Part shown: one piece after another, positions 50,621 through 57,148 of the stretch
How the letters are laid out: each line of letters opens with the position of its first letter
Position numbering within the stretch: position 1 is the first letter of the stretch
NCBI RefSeq assembly: GCF_900106745.1
Contig: NZ_FNNV01000029.1
Span: forward strand, 1 to 57,148
Direction of reading: 5' to 3'
Length of the DNA: 57,148 nt
Source of the DNA: Paenibacillus sp. CF384
GTDB lineage: Bacteria; Bacillota; Bacilli; Paenibacillales; Paenibacillaceae
Program-made: the position numbers and the translations under genes
Notes under the pieces: generated by a model
What the model was told of the DNA's origin: nothing
Database searches by the model: none
Seen by the model: the letters and a program-made list of their open reading frames with translations, nothing else

Positions 50621-51540
50621 TGCTTCTCCTCCAAACGCGCCGAGTTCCCCTTCCGTTTACCGGTCGACAATTCGGCTATTCCGATCCCTGCTACAATAAG
50701 CAAGATACCAACTACCCGCCCTACGCTGAGCGGCTCTCCAAGGATAGCCCATGCCGTCAAGATCACGACCGGCAGCTCTACAGCGCCAAGCAAGGCAGAT
50801 AAGCTGCTGCCAATGCGGGGAATCCCGATATTAAACAGCAAAGTGGGTACCACTTGGGCCAATGTACCAAGCAGCAATCCCCAGCCAACCAGCGCTGCTT
50901 CTCGCCCTGCTGAGAAGGCCCCAGAGCCATAGAGAAGCGTAATGAGTATAAAACCCGCACTGACCATGACAGCGGAGCGTATAACCGTATCCTGTTGCCC
51001 CTCAAGCTGCCCCGTCCACCAAATAAACAAGCTATAAGACACGGCAGATAAGAATCCGGCCAGCACACCGGTGACACTCACCTTGGTCAGCCCGTTCTCC
51101 GGCAGCTGGGCGGCAAGCACGGTACCGATCATAACGATAACAATCGCAAGCAAGCGCAGCTTGCCGGGCCATGTCCGTTTCTGAATGCTGTCTAGCAAGA
51201 TGGTAATCCATGTAAACTGAAAAAGCAATACTATCGCAAGCGAAGCGTCCAAACGCTGCAGCGCCGCATTATATAGAATCGTCGTCATCGCGAGTCCGCA
51301 TGTACCGATAAGCACAAGCTTCAGCCACGAACCTTGCAGAGGATTCTGCCACCGCTTCCACCGTACCAGTGCAATCAGCCATAACAACACCATCGCTATA
51401 CCCGTCTGATGAACGGTCACTTGCCCCTGCGTAAAGCCATCCTCATACGCCTTCTTAATAAATACCGGCAGCAGCCCATAGCTCGCAGCGCCCATCAGTA
51501 CGCAAAGTAAGGACAGCCAATACAACGGATCCCGCTTCAT
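50617..51540 (-). CDS. EamA/DMT family transporter
   Basis: 307 residues from ATG 51540 behind GGGAGG. Ten membrane segments in two EamA halves (residues 8-140 and 150-295), with the typical PVFIKKAYEDGF near the first segment and the helix pattern GSSLSALLGAVELPVVILTA in the second half. DMT proteins export amino acids or metabolites. Its stop overlaps the sigW start (TTGA), so sigW depends at least partly on translation of this gene. Confidence 0.88.
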   Translation of the reverse strand: MKRDPLYWLSLLCVLMGAASYGLLPVFIKKAYEDGFTQGQVTVHQTGIAMVLLWLIALVRWKRWQNPLQGSWLKLVLIGTCGLAMTTILYNAALQRLDASLAIVLLFQFTWITILLDSIQKRTWPGKLRLLAIVIVMIGTVLAAQLPENGLTKVSVTGVLAGFLSAVSYSLFIWWTGQLEGQQDTVIRSAVMVSAGFILITLLYGSGAFSAGREAALVGWGLLLGTLAQVVPTLLFNIGIPRIGSSLSALLGAVELPVVILTAWAILGEPLSVGRVVGILLIVAGIGIAELSTGKRKGNSARLEEKH

Positions 51541-51578
51541 GCGCAGCCGCCTCCCTACCAGATGACCGGATAACAACG

Positions 51579-51640
51579 AAAAAAGGCCGGACCCCGGGCG
51601 GACAACAACTGTCCGGGCGTCCAGCCCCTTTTATGAATGT
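51579..51640 (-). terminator. Terminator of ppc
   Basis: A long stem, GGCTGGACGCCCGGACAG / CTGTCCGCCCGGGGTCCGGCC with small mismatches, followed by six T on the minus strand, about 95 bp after ppc. It also ends just before the EamA gene. Confidence 0.85.
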
Positions 51641-51660
51641 TATGCACGATCTGGCAAAGG

Positions 51661-51693
51661 GATGCTACTGTCCCCCTTAGGGGGACAAGCATC
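51661..51693. other. Strong GC hairpin without T-run
   Basis: GATGCT-AC-TGTCCCCC / GGGGGACA-A-GCATC with a four-base loop, in the 3' untranslated region of ppc, 42 bp after its stop. No T-run follows on either strand, so it is not a standard terminator; it may protect the mRNA end. Confidence 0.55.
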
Positions 51694-51734
51694 TCGACCA
51701 ATGCTGCCCAAGCCGAAGGCTCGGGCAAGCGCCA

Positions 51735-54542
51735 TCAACCCGTGTTCCGAAGTCCCGCTGCAATTCCGTTGATCGTGAGCAGCACTTCACGCAGCAGCTC
51801 CGGATCATCGGCTTCGCCGTTGGCACGTTTCTCGCGCAGTTCCTTCAGGAGCTGCACTTGCATGTAGCTCAGCGGATCTACGTACGGGTTACGCAGACGG
51901 ATAGACTCTTGAATAACAGGTACGTTATCCAGAATATCCGCTTGGCCTGTGATTTGCAGAATGAACGAAGATGTCATCGCATACTCTTCCTCGATTTGAG
52001 TGAAGATGCGGTCCCGAATCGTCGTGTCTGAAATCATGCAGGCATATTCTTTGGCAATTTGCAGGTCGGCTTTCGCAAGCGCCATTTGCAAGTTGTCAAT
52101 TAATGTGGTGAAGAACGGGAATTTCTCGTACATGACGCGCAGCGTGTTCATCCGCTTCTCGTCACCTGCGACATACCCTTGCAGCGCCGTTCCGGCTGCA
52201 TACCATGCAGGCAGCAAGTAGCGGCTTTGCGTCCAAGCGAATACCCACGGAATAGCGCGCAGATCCTCGAAACGGTCGCTACCTTTACGTTTGGCAGGGC
52301 GGGAACCGATGTTCAGCTCGCCAACCTCAGGAAGAGGCGTAGATTCTTTGAAGAACGTCATGAAATCCGGATCACGGAATATCAGATCCTGATACTTCGT
52401 CAGCGCCGTTTCCGAAATCCCGCGTGCGATCTCTTCCCACTCTGCTGTTGCTCCGGCTTCTTGCTCCGGATACTTCGCCAAGCGGGAAGCGGTAACCAGC
52501 GCCCAAGTCGCTTGCTCCAAGCTGCGGTAAGCGATACCCTTCATCGAGTAACGGGACGACAATACTTCCCCTTGCTCCGTAATCTTAATACCGCCGCCAA
52601 CCGTATGCGGAGGCTGTGCAAGAATACTGCGGTTCAGCGGCATACCGCCGCGTCCGAGCGCTCCGCCACGACCGTGGAAGAACTTCAGTTTCACGTCGAA
52701 TTTCTTCGCTGCACTTGTAATCGCATTAAGCGCTACGCGCAGCTCCCAGTTCGCCGTAACCACGCCGCCGTCTTTGTTGCTGTCGGAGTATCCGAGCATG
52801 ATCTCATGCAGATTCCCGCGCGCTTCAACAGCTTGTCGGTAGATTGGCAGTGCAAACAGCTGCTCCATAATGCCAGGTGCCGCATGCAAATCGTCGATGG
52901 TTTCGAATAGAGGTACTGCCTGCAGCGTGCAGCGAACGTTGCCGTTCGATTCCTTGCGGAACAAACCGACTTCTTTGGCAAACACCATTACTTCAAGCAT
53001 ATCGCTCGCGCCTTGCGTCATGCTGATCAGGTAGCTGGAGATACAGTTCACACCGAACTCCGCTTGCGCACGATAGATCGTATGATAAACATCCAAGCAC
53101 TCGCGAGTGCCTTCGGAATATTCAAAATGCGGCGAAGTAAGCGGACGCGGATCGTTCAGCAATTTATGCAGCAGCTCGATCTTCTCGTCTTCAGTCAAAG
53201 ACGCATAATTATCCACGATGTTCATGTTCGCGAGCACTTCCGTCATCGCATTCTCATGCTCTTTACTGTGCTGACGAACGTCCAGTGCAGCTAGATGGAA
53301 GCCGAACAATTCAACTTGGCGAATCAGTTTACGAATGTGCGTATCCGCAACATAATCGGCAAAATGATTACGCAAGCTTCTGTCGATGATACACAGATCC
53401 GCTTTCAGCTCATCCGCGCTGTTATAGCGCTTAACCGAGCCTTTAAGCGAATCCTTCGATGTATTAGCGAGCTTCTCCAGCATATAGCCGAGTTTAACCC
53501 GGTAAGGTTCTTTATCGTTACGCCATAGATCCACACTGCGAGTGTCGATCTTCTCGCGATCACTCTTGATGGAATCCAGCAATTCTTGTGAAACCTCAAT
53601 GATATTCGTGCTGAAGCTGAGCTGGCTCATAACTTCTTTCAGCAGCTCTTCATACTTTTCCAGTACAAGTCCGCGCTGCAGCGTTAAAGTCTCCCAAGTT
53701 ACTTTTGCCGTTACCGAAGGGTTGCCGTCACGGTCGCCGCCAATCCACGATCCAAAGCGGAGATACGTAGGCACATGCCAGCGCTCTTCAGGGTAGTACT
53801 TGTCCAAGCAGCGCTCAAGCTCTTCATAAACACTTGGAAGCACTTCGAACAAGGTCTCGTCAAAATAGTACATGCCATTACGAACTTCATCGATAACCGT
53901 AGGCTTACGATCGCGAAGCTCATCGGTTTGCCATAACGTAAGTACTTCATTAAGCAGTTTCTCACGCAATTTCTCACGCTCACGGTAAGTCAGCGTTGGA
54001 TTGTCCAGCTCAACGACATCCTCTGCAATGCGCTGATGAATATCAAGCACGGCGCGGCGAGTAGCTTCTGTTGGATGAGCCGTCATGACGAGCTCAAGAG
54101 AAATATCTTCAATAATGCTTCTAACATTGTCTACATCAATACCTTGATCTTTAAGCACTTGAATGGCGCTCTCGATCGATCCGGGCTGTACCGTTTCTCC
54201 GGCAGAACGCTCGTAATCGCGTTTACGGCGAATACGGTGATTCTGTTCCGCAATATTAACGAGTTGAAAATAAATCGCAAACGCACGAATGACCTGATGA
54301 CGCGTCTCCGGATTCAAAGCATCAATGACTGCAGTGAATTCTTCATACAGCTCTGGCAGGAATTGCGCACGCAGCGCTTTACTCATCTCACGGATTTTCT
54401 CTACATTCTCCAGCAGCTCATGACCGCCTTGGTGGACAAGTACATCCCCAAGAATGTTCCCCAAGAATCGAACGTCTCGGCGAAGTAAATTGTTTGATTG
54501 CGGCCTTGTGCTTGTGACAGTCGTTCCAGCATGTTCCGACAT
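51735..54542 (-). CDS. ppc: Phosphoenolpyruvate carboxylase
   Basis: 935 residues. Catalytic segments are TAHPTEATRR (His), GGDRDGNPSV, GYSDSNKDGG and the mobile loop FHGRGGALGRGG; the C-terminus ends RNTG, the conserved tetrapeptide end of the family. It carboxylates PEP to oxaloacetate, replenishing the citrate cycle. Ribosome site GGAGGAG before ATG 54542. It is transcribed alone from the promoter at 54758-54786. Confidence 0.97.
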   Translation of the reverse strand: MSEHAGTTVTSTRPQSNNLLRRDVRFLGNILGDVLVHQGGHELLENVEKIREMSKALRAQFLPELYEEFTAVIDALNPETRHQVIRAFAIYFQLVNIAEQNHRIRRKRDYERSAGETVQPGSIESAIQVLKDQGIDVDNVRSIIEDISLELVMTAHPTEATRRAVLDIHQRIAEDVVELDNPTLTYREREKLREKLLNEVLTLWQTDELRDRKPTVIDEVRNGMYYFDETLFEVLPSVYEELERCLDKYYPEERWHVPTYLRFGSWIGGDRDGNPSVTAKVTWETLTLQRGLVLEKYEELLKEVMSQLSFSTNIIEVSQELLDSIKSDREKIDTRSVDLWRNDKEPYRVKLGYMLEKLANTSKDSLKGSVKRYNSADELKADLCIIDRSLRNHFADYVADTHIRKLIRQVELFGFHLAALDVRQHSKEHENAMTEVLANMNIVDNYASLTEDEKIELLHKLLNDPRPLTSPHFEYSEGTRECLDVYHTIYRAQAEFGVNCISSYLISMTQGASDMLEVMVFAKEVGLFRKESNGNVRCTLQAVPLFETIDDLHAAPGIMEQLFALPIYRQAVEARGNLHEIMLGYSDSNKDGGVVTANWELRVALNAITSAAKKFDVKLKFFHGRGGALGRGGMPLNRSILAQPPHTVGGGIKITEQGEVLSSRYSMKGIAYRSLEQATWALVTASRLAKYPEQEAGATAEWEEIARGISETALTKYQDLIFRDPDFMTFFKESTPLPEVGELNIGSRPAKRKGSDRFEDLRAIPWVFAWTQSRYLLPAWYAAGTALQGYVAGDEKRMNTLRVMYEKFPFFTTLIDNLQMALAKADLQIAKEYACMISDTTIRDRIFTQIEEEYAMTSSFILQITGQADILDNVPVIQESIRLRNPYVDPLSYMQVQLLKELREKRANGEADDPELLREVLLTINGIAAGLRNTG

Positions 54543-54757
54543 TCCCTAATCCTCCTCCAGGTTTCGCATGATGCAAAACCACCTCGTAGCATAGTCTTTG
54601 TGTGTAACGGAGCAAAAACACTCGTAAGCAAATCTTCGGATTTAACGCATGAATTCTACTTGCCATGTGTATTTATACGACTTACTCTCAGATTTCAGGT
54701 CGTAAAATCATCAACATAAGCCTATTTAACCCGTTTTGTCGGTTTTTAACTTTAACC

Positions 54758-54786
54758 ATCATACTACAAATTAACAATCGGTTGAA
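54758..54786 (-). promoter_or_regulatory. ppc promoter
   Basis: Minus strand TTCAAC (54786-54781), 17-bp spacer, TATGAT (54763-54758), leaving a leader of about 210 nt before ppc. I saw no known riboswitch in that leader. Confidence 0.65.
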
Positions 54787-54825
54787 GCTTTTTCGAGCAT
54801 GGAAGAATAAGGGTGAAACTATATA

Positions 54826-54856
54826 AAAATAAAAAGCCTTGGAGTACCAAGGCTTT
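54826..54856 (-). terminator. Terminator of the four-tRNA operon
   Basis: Stem AAGCCTTGG / CCAAGGCTT with a four-base loop, then TTTTT on the minus strand, 15 bp after tRNA-Gly(TCC). Confidence 0.92.
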
Positions 54857-54870
54857 GATTATCAATTGTA

Positions 54871-54944
54871 TGGAGCGGGTGATGGGAATCGAACCCACGC
54901 TATTAGCTTGGAAGGCTAAAGTTCTACCATTGAACTACACCCGC
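54871..54944 (-). tRNA. tRNA-Gly (anticodon TCC)
   Basis: Cloverleaf with acceptor GCGGGTG/CACCCGC, anticodon loop CTTCCAA, T-arm GGTTCGATTCC, and encoded CCA end. Confidence 0.96.
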
Positions 54945-54953
54945 AGAAGAAGA

Positions 54954-55030
54954 TGGTCGGGATGACACGATTTGAACATGCGACCCCCTGGTCCCAAACC
55001 AGGTGCTCTACCAAGCTGAGCTACATCCCG
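54954..55030 (-). tRNA. tRNA-Pro (anticodon TGG)
   Basis: Acceptor CGGGATG/CATCCCG, anticodon stem CCTGG with loop TTTGGGA, encoded CCA. The T-loop reads TTCAAAT, normal for Pro. Confidence 0.96.
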
Positions 55031-55054
55031 TTATGTAATACTGCAATTAAAGAA

Positions 55055-55131
55055 TGGCGTGCCCTGAGAGATTCGAACTCCCGACCTTTTGATTCGTAGT
55101 CAAATGCTCTATCCAGCTGAGCTAAGGGCAC
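55055..55131 (-). tRNA. tRNA-Arg (anticodon ACG)
   Basis: Acceptor GTGCCCT/AGGGCAC, anticodon loop CTACGAA, T-loop TTCGAAT, encoded CCA. The A34 is expected to be edited to inosine. Confidence 0.96.
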
Positions 55132-55134
55132 TAA

Positions 55135-55209
55135 TGGAGCGGAAGACGGGAATCGAACCCGCGACCCTCGCCTTGGCAAGGCGATGCTCTACCGCTGAGC
55201 CACTTCCGC
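55135..55209 (-). tRNA. tRNA-Gly (anticodon GCC)
   Basis: Acceptor GCGGAAG/CTTCCGC, anticodon loop TTGCCAA, T-loop TTCGATT, encoded CCA. First gene of the operon Gly-Arg-Pro-Gly. Confidence 0.96.
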
Positions 55210-55247
55210 ATGATCTCAGTCGCTTTTTCTCAAGCGCGACAAGTAAT

Positions 55248-55276
55248 AATATATCATGTTGAATTGTGAAAAGCAA
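55248..55276 (-). promoter_or_regulatory. Promoter of the four-tRNA operon
   Basis: Minus strand TTGCTT (55276-55271), 17-bp spacer, TATATT (55253-55248), about 40 bp before tRNA-Gly(GCC). Confidence 0.75.
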
Positions 55277-55309
55277 CCCTTTTCCCAAAAAAAATATGAT
55301 ACCTTTGCA

Positions 55310-55339
55310 ATCGCCGGTCATACTGCTATGACCGGCGAT
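55310..55339 (-). terminator. Hairpin after the siderophore ATPase gene
   Basis: Perfect 12-bp stem ATCGCCGGTCAT / ATGACCGGCGAT with a six-base loop, 33 bp after the gene's stop. The T-rich stretch on the minus strand begins only about 12 bases later, so it is a probable but not classic terminator. Confidence 0.55.
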
Positions 55340-55371
55340 AAATCGCGCTAGTGACGCTGCTCTAACGGCTA

Positions 55372-56214
55372 CTATACCGACATACTCAGCGGCTGTGGAA
55401 TCTCTTGCTGAACCGCCGCTGGGACTCCTGTACGAGCCAGTGCATACGGCAAACACAGCGGCACGCCGGATCGAGGATCAAGAATGATATCCGCTTCGAT
55501 GCTGAACACCTCACGGAGGACATCCTTGTTCATAACGGCAACCGGTGTACCTTCTCCAACCACGTTACCGTTCTTGATGGCAATCATATGATGGGCATAA
55601 CGCGATGCATGATTCAAGTCGTGAACGACCATGACAATGGTTCTGCCGGCCGTTTCATTCAATTGCTGCAAGAGCTCCAATACTTCAAGCTGATGCGTCA
55701 TATCAAGGAATGTTGTAGGCTCATCAAGGAACAGCATATCTGTCTGCTGAGCCAATGCCATCGCAATCCAGGCACGTTGACGCTGACCACCCGATAGACG
55801 GTCGATTGGCCGATCGGCGAATTCCGTCATCCCCGTCTTCTCAACCGCCCACTGGATTACAGAGCGGTCTTCCTTGCTGAGCGAGCCAAAACCCTTCTGA
55901 TAAGGAAAACGCCCGTAAGAGACAAGCTCAGCCACTGTCAGTCCATCCGGAGCCGTAGGATTCTGGGGCAGAATTGCAAGCTGCTTCGCCACTTCCTTCG
56001 TGGATTGTTTATGAACTGATTTGCCGTCCAGAAGCACAGTACCGGCGGAAGGGGACATCAAACGAGCCATCGTCTTTAGAATCGTCGATTTACCGGATCC
56101 ATTGGCTCCCACAAGCGCAGTGATTTTACCTTTAGGAATGATTATATTTAGATTCTCGACAATGAGCCGTTCCTCATAGCCAATATTGAGTTTGGATGTC
56201 ATGAATGAATTCAT
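55372..56214 (-). CDS. Iron-siderophore ABC transporter ATPase (FepC/YusV type)
   Basis: 280 residues. Walker A GANGSGKST, LSGGQRQR signature, Walker B MLFLDEPTTFLD, then the FepC-type VHDLNHASRYAHHMIAI. No permease or binding-protein gene is next to it, so it is an orphan ATPase likely shared by several siderophore importers, as YusV is in Bacillus subtilis. Two Fur boxes lie directly upstream. The C-terminal 30 residues are a Pro/Gln-rich tail. Confidence 0.9.
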   Translation of the reverse strand: MNSFMTSKLNIGYEERLIVENLNIIIPKGKITALVGANGSGKSTILKTMARLMSPSAGTVLLDGKSVHKQSTKEVAKQLAILPQNPTAPDGLTVAELVSYGRFPYQKGFGSLSKEDRSVIQWAVEKTGMTEFADRPIDRLSGGQRQRAWIAMALAQQTDMLFLDEPTTFLDMTHQLEVLELLQQLNETAGRTIVMVVHDLNHASRYAHHMIAIKNGNVVGEGTPVAVMNKDVLREVFSIEADIILDPRSGVPLCLPYALARTGVPAAVQQEIPQPLSMSV

Positions 56215-56251
56215 CTATTTACAGCTCCTTGCAGAACAAACTGTCCTGCTC

Positions 56252-56297
56252 TGATAATATTTCTCATTATGGTACTATACCATGATAATCATTCTCA
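56252..56297 (-). promoter_or_regulatory. Two Fur boxes around the -10 of the siderophore ATPase gene
   Basis: TGATAATCATTCTCA (56283-56297) matches the 7-1-7 Fur motif at 13 of 14 positions; TGATAATATTTCTCA (56252-56266) matches at 12 of 14. A -10 TATAGT (minus, 56279-56274) lies between them. This implies iron-dependent repression. Confidence 0.8.
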
Positions 56298-56409
56298 CTT
56301 GATCCGTCAAGTGTTAGCGTGCGCTCATCGAAATTATATCCCCGCACCGTGCACAACTCTGTGAAGTAACGTTTATTATCGTGCAAATTGTCACAACATT
56401 CGGCGAAAT

Positions 56410-56480
56410 TGTGGATAAGTAATGCAGTCATAGCAAGTGTTTCGCCGATTATGCCATAGTTATCTACAGAGTTATACACA
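56410..56480. other. Cluster of three DnaA boxes
   Basis: TGTGGATAA (56410-56418, perfect box, reverse), TTATCTACA (56460-56468, one mismatch) and TTATACACA (56472-56480, consensus TTWTNCACA) within 71 bp of non-coding DNA between the Fur-regulated gene and a tRNA cluster. No AT-rich unwinding element or dnaA/dnaN gene is present, so this is not the origin. Confidence 0.6.
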
Positions 56481-56504
56481 AAAAGACCCTCAACGAGGGT
56501 CTTC
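56478..56504 (-). terminator. Terminator of the seven-tRNA cluster
   Basis: Stem AAGACCCTC / GAGGGTCTT with a three-base loop, TTTTT on the minus strand, just after tRNA-Leu. Confidence 0.92.
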
Positions 56505-56513
56505 TGTTTGTGA

Positions 56514-56593
56514 TGCGCGTAGAGGGACTTGAACCCCCACGGTCGCCCGCCAGATCCTAAGTCTGGTGCGTCTGCCAATTCCGCCATACGCGC
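56514..56593 (-). tRNA. tRNA-Leu (anticodon TAG)
   Basis: Acceptor GCGCGTA/TACGCGC, anticodon loop CTTAGGA, long variable arm (class II), T-loop TTCAAGT. CCA is not encoded: the 3' end reads ATCA. Confidence 0.93.
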
Positions 56594-56625
56594 GCATATG
56601 CAATTCCATTCTCATTAGGTGAAAA

Positions 56626-56701
56626 TGGTGAGTCATGTAGGATTCGAACCTACGACACCCTGATTAAAAGTCAGGTGCTCTACCAACTGAGCTAATGACT
56701 C
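56626..56701 (-). tRNA. tRNA-Lys (anticodon TTT)
   Basis: Acceptor GAGTCAT/ATGACTC, anticodon loop CTTTTAA, encoded CCA. Confidence 0.96.
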
Positions 56702-56710
56702 AAACTAAAA

Positions 56711-56785
56711 TGGCTGGGGATCTAGGATTCGAACCTAGGGATGACGGAGTCAAAGTCCGTTGCCTTACCGCTTGGCTAATCCCCA
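56711..56785 (-). tRNA. tRNA-Gln (anticodon TTG)
   Basis: Acceptor TGGGGAT/ATCCCCA, anticodon loop CTTTGAC, encoded CCA. Confidence 0.96.
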
Positions 56786-56791
56786 GTATAC

Positions 56792-56867
56792 TGGTGGAGG
56801 CTGACGGGATCGAACCGCCGACCCTCTGCTTGTAAGGCAGATGCTCTCCCAGCTGAGCTAAGCCTCC
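56792..56867 (-). tRNA. tRNA-Val (anticodon TAC)
   Basis: Acceptor GGAGGCT/AGCCTCC, anticodon loop CTTACAA, encoded CCA. Confidence 0.96.
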
Positions 56868-56883
56868 GGGATAGTGAGAAAAA

Positions 56884-56958
56884 TGGTGACCCGTAGGGGA
56901 CTCGAACCCCTGTTACCTCCGTGAAAGGGAGGTGTCTTAACCACTTGACCAACGGGCC
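56884..56958 (-). tRNA. tRNA-Glu (anticodon TTC)
   Basis: Acceptor GGCCCGT/ACGGGTC (one G-T pair), anticodon loop CTTTCAC, encoded CCA. Confidence 0.96.
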
Positions 56959-56975
56959 TTCTTGCAAAAAATCAC

Positions 56976-57051
56976 TGGAGCTCTCAACCGGAATCGAACC
57001 GGTGACCTCATCCTTACCATGGATGCACTCTGCCGACTGAGCTATGAGAGC
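56976..57051 (-). tRNA. tRNA-Thr (anticodon GGT)
   Basis: Acceptor GCTCTCA/TGAGAGC, anticodon loop ATGGTAA, encoded CCA. Confidence 0.95.
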
Positions 57052-57055
57052 ATAA

Positions 57056-57131
57056 TGGCTCCCCGAACAGGACTCGAACCTGTGACAACTCGATTAACAG
57101 TCGAGTGCTCTACCAACTGAGCTATCAGGGA
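57056..57131 (-). tRNA. tRNA-Asn (anticodon GTT)
   Basis: Acceptor TCCCTGA/TCGGGGA with one G-T pair, anticodon loop CTGTTAA, encoded CCA. The cluster continues beyond the window edge; its promoter is not visible. Confidence 0.95.
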
Positions 57132-57148
57132 ACAGTGTTATTCAGGAA

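Noticed and set aside
56410..56480. Replication origin
   Set aside because: Only three DnaA boxes, no dnaA/dnaN neighbours and no AT-rich unwinding region.

Overview
The window reads as chromosome of an endospore-forming low-GC Gram-positive of the Paenibacillaceae, most like Paenibacillus. This is inferred from LplB/YtcP-type sugar ABC systems under a YesM/YesN two-component pair, a cdaA-cdaR-glmM-glmS cluster with a glmS ribozyme, a SigW/RsiW pair, a class D beta-lactamase of the Bacillus chromosomal type, a YheC/D-like spore protein and AGGAGG ribosome sites with many TTG/GTG starts. No rRNA, CRISPR array, prophage, transposase or integrase is visible.

Layout. 1-740 is gene-poor: a 50-bp-spaced repeat pair followed by a heptamer-based minisatellite. 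742-6000 holds an RpiR-type regulator divergent from a complete ECF importer (S, fused A-A', T) and a PHP phosphoesterase. 6087-9597 holds a MocR-type regulator with a decayed small gene behind it, a class D beta-lactamase with a small membrane protein, a broken epoxide hydrolase gene, and two more repeat pairs in inverted orientation. 9612-16720 holds lacI-msrA divergent from a sugar ABC importer, a DUF1861 protein and a GH130 mannoside phosphorylase, with two matching operators between them. 16733-23450 is a mixed block: a phosphotransferase, TerC with an ECF-sigma-like promoter, a WYL regulator divergent from two paralogous effector-binding-like proteins, a stalk-domain secreted protein and an ATP-grasp protein.

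23493-38576 is a carbohydrate-utilisation island: two solute-binding lipoproteins, two permease pairs, an acetyl-xylan-esterase-like enzyme, GH172, GH42 and a YesM/YesN pair. Related promoter elements lie before two of the operons. A third copy faces backwards into the 3' end of the permease operon. 38752-42770 carries a zinc-ribbon protein, a streptomycin 3''-phosphotransferase homologue, a drug-efflux-type ABC pair, two DUF1048 proteins and a PadR regulator behind a 16-bp repeat array.

42830-54860 is conserved housekeeping, all on the minus strand: glmS with ribozyme, glmM, cdaR, cdaA (c-di-AMP and amino-sugar supply for the cell wall), rsiW, sigW, an EamA transporter and ppc. 54871-57131 holds eleven tRNA genes in two minus-strand clusters, separated by a Fur-controlled siderophore ATPase and a small group of DnaA boxes.

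Small corrections made here: start codons were moved inward where a ribosome site decides them; two pseudogenes were reconstructed by translating across stops; and ribozyme, promoters, operators, terminators and tRNAs were read directly. All functional names rest on motif recognition without a database search.
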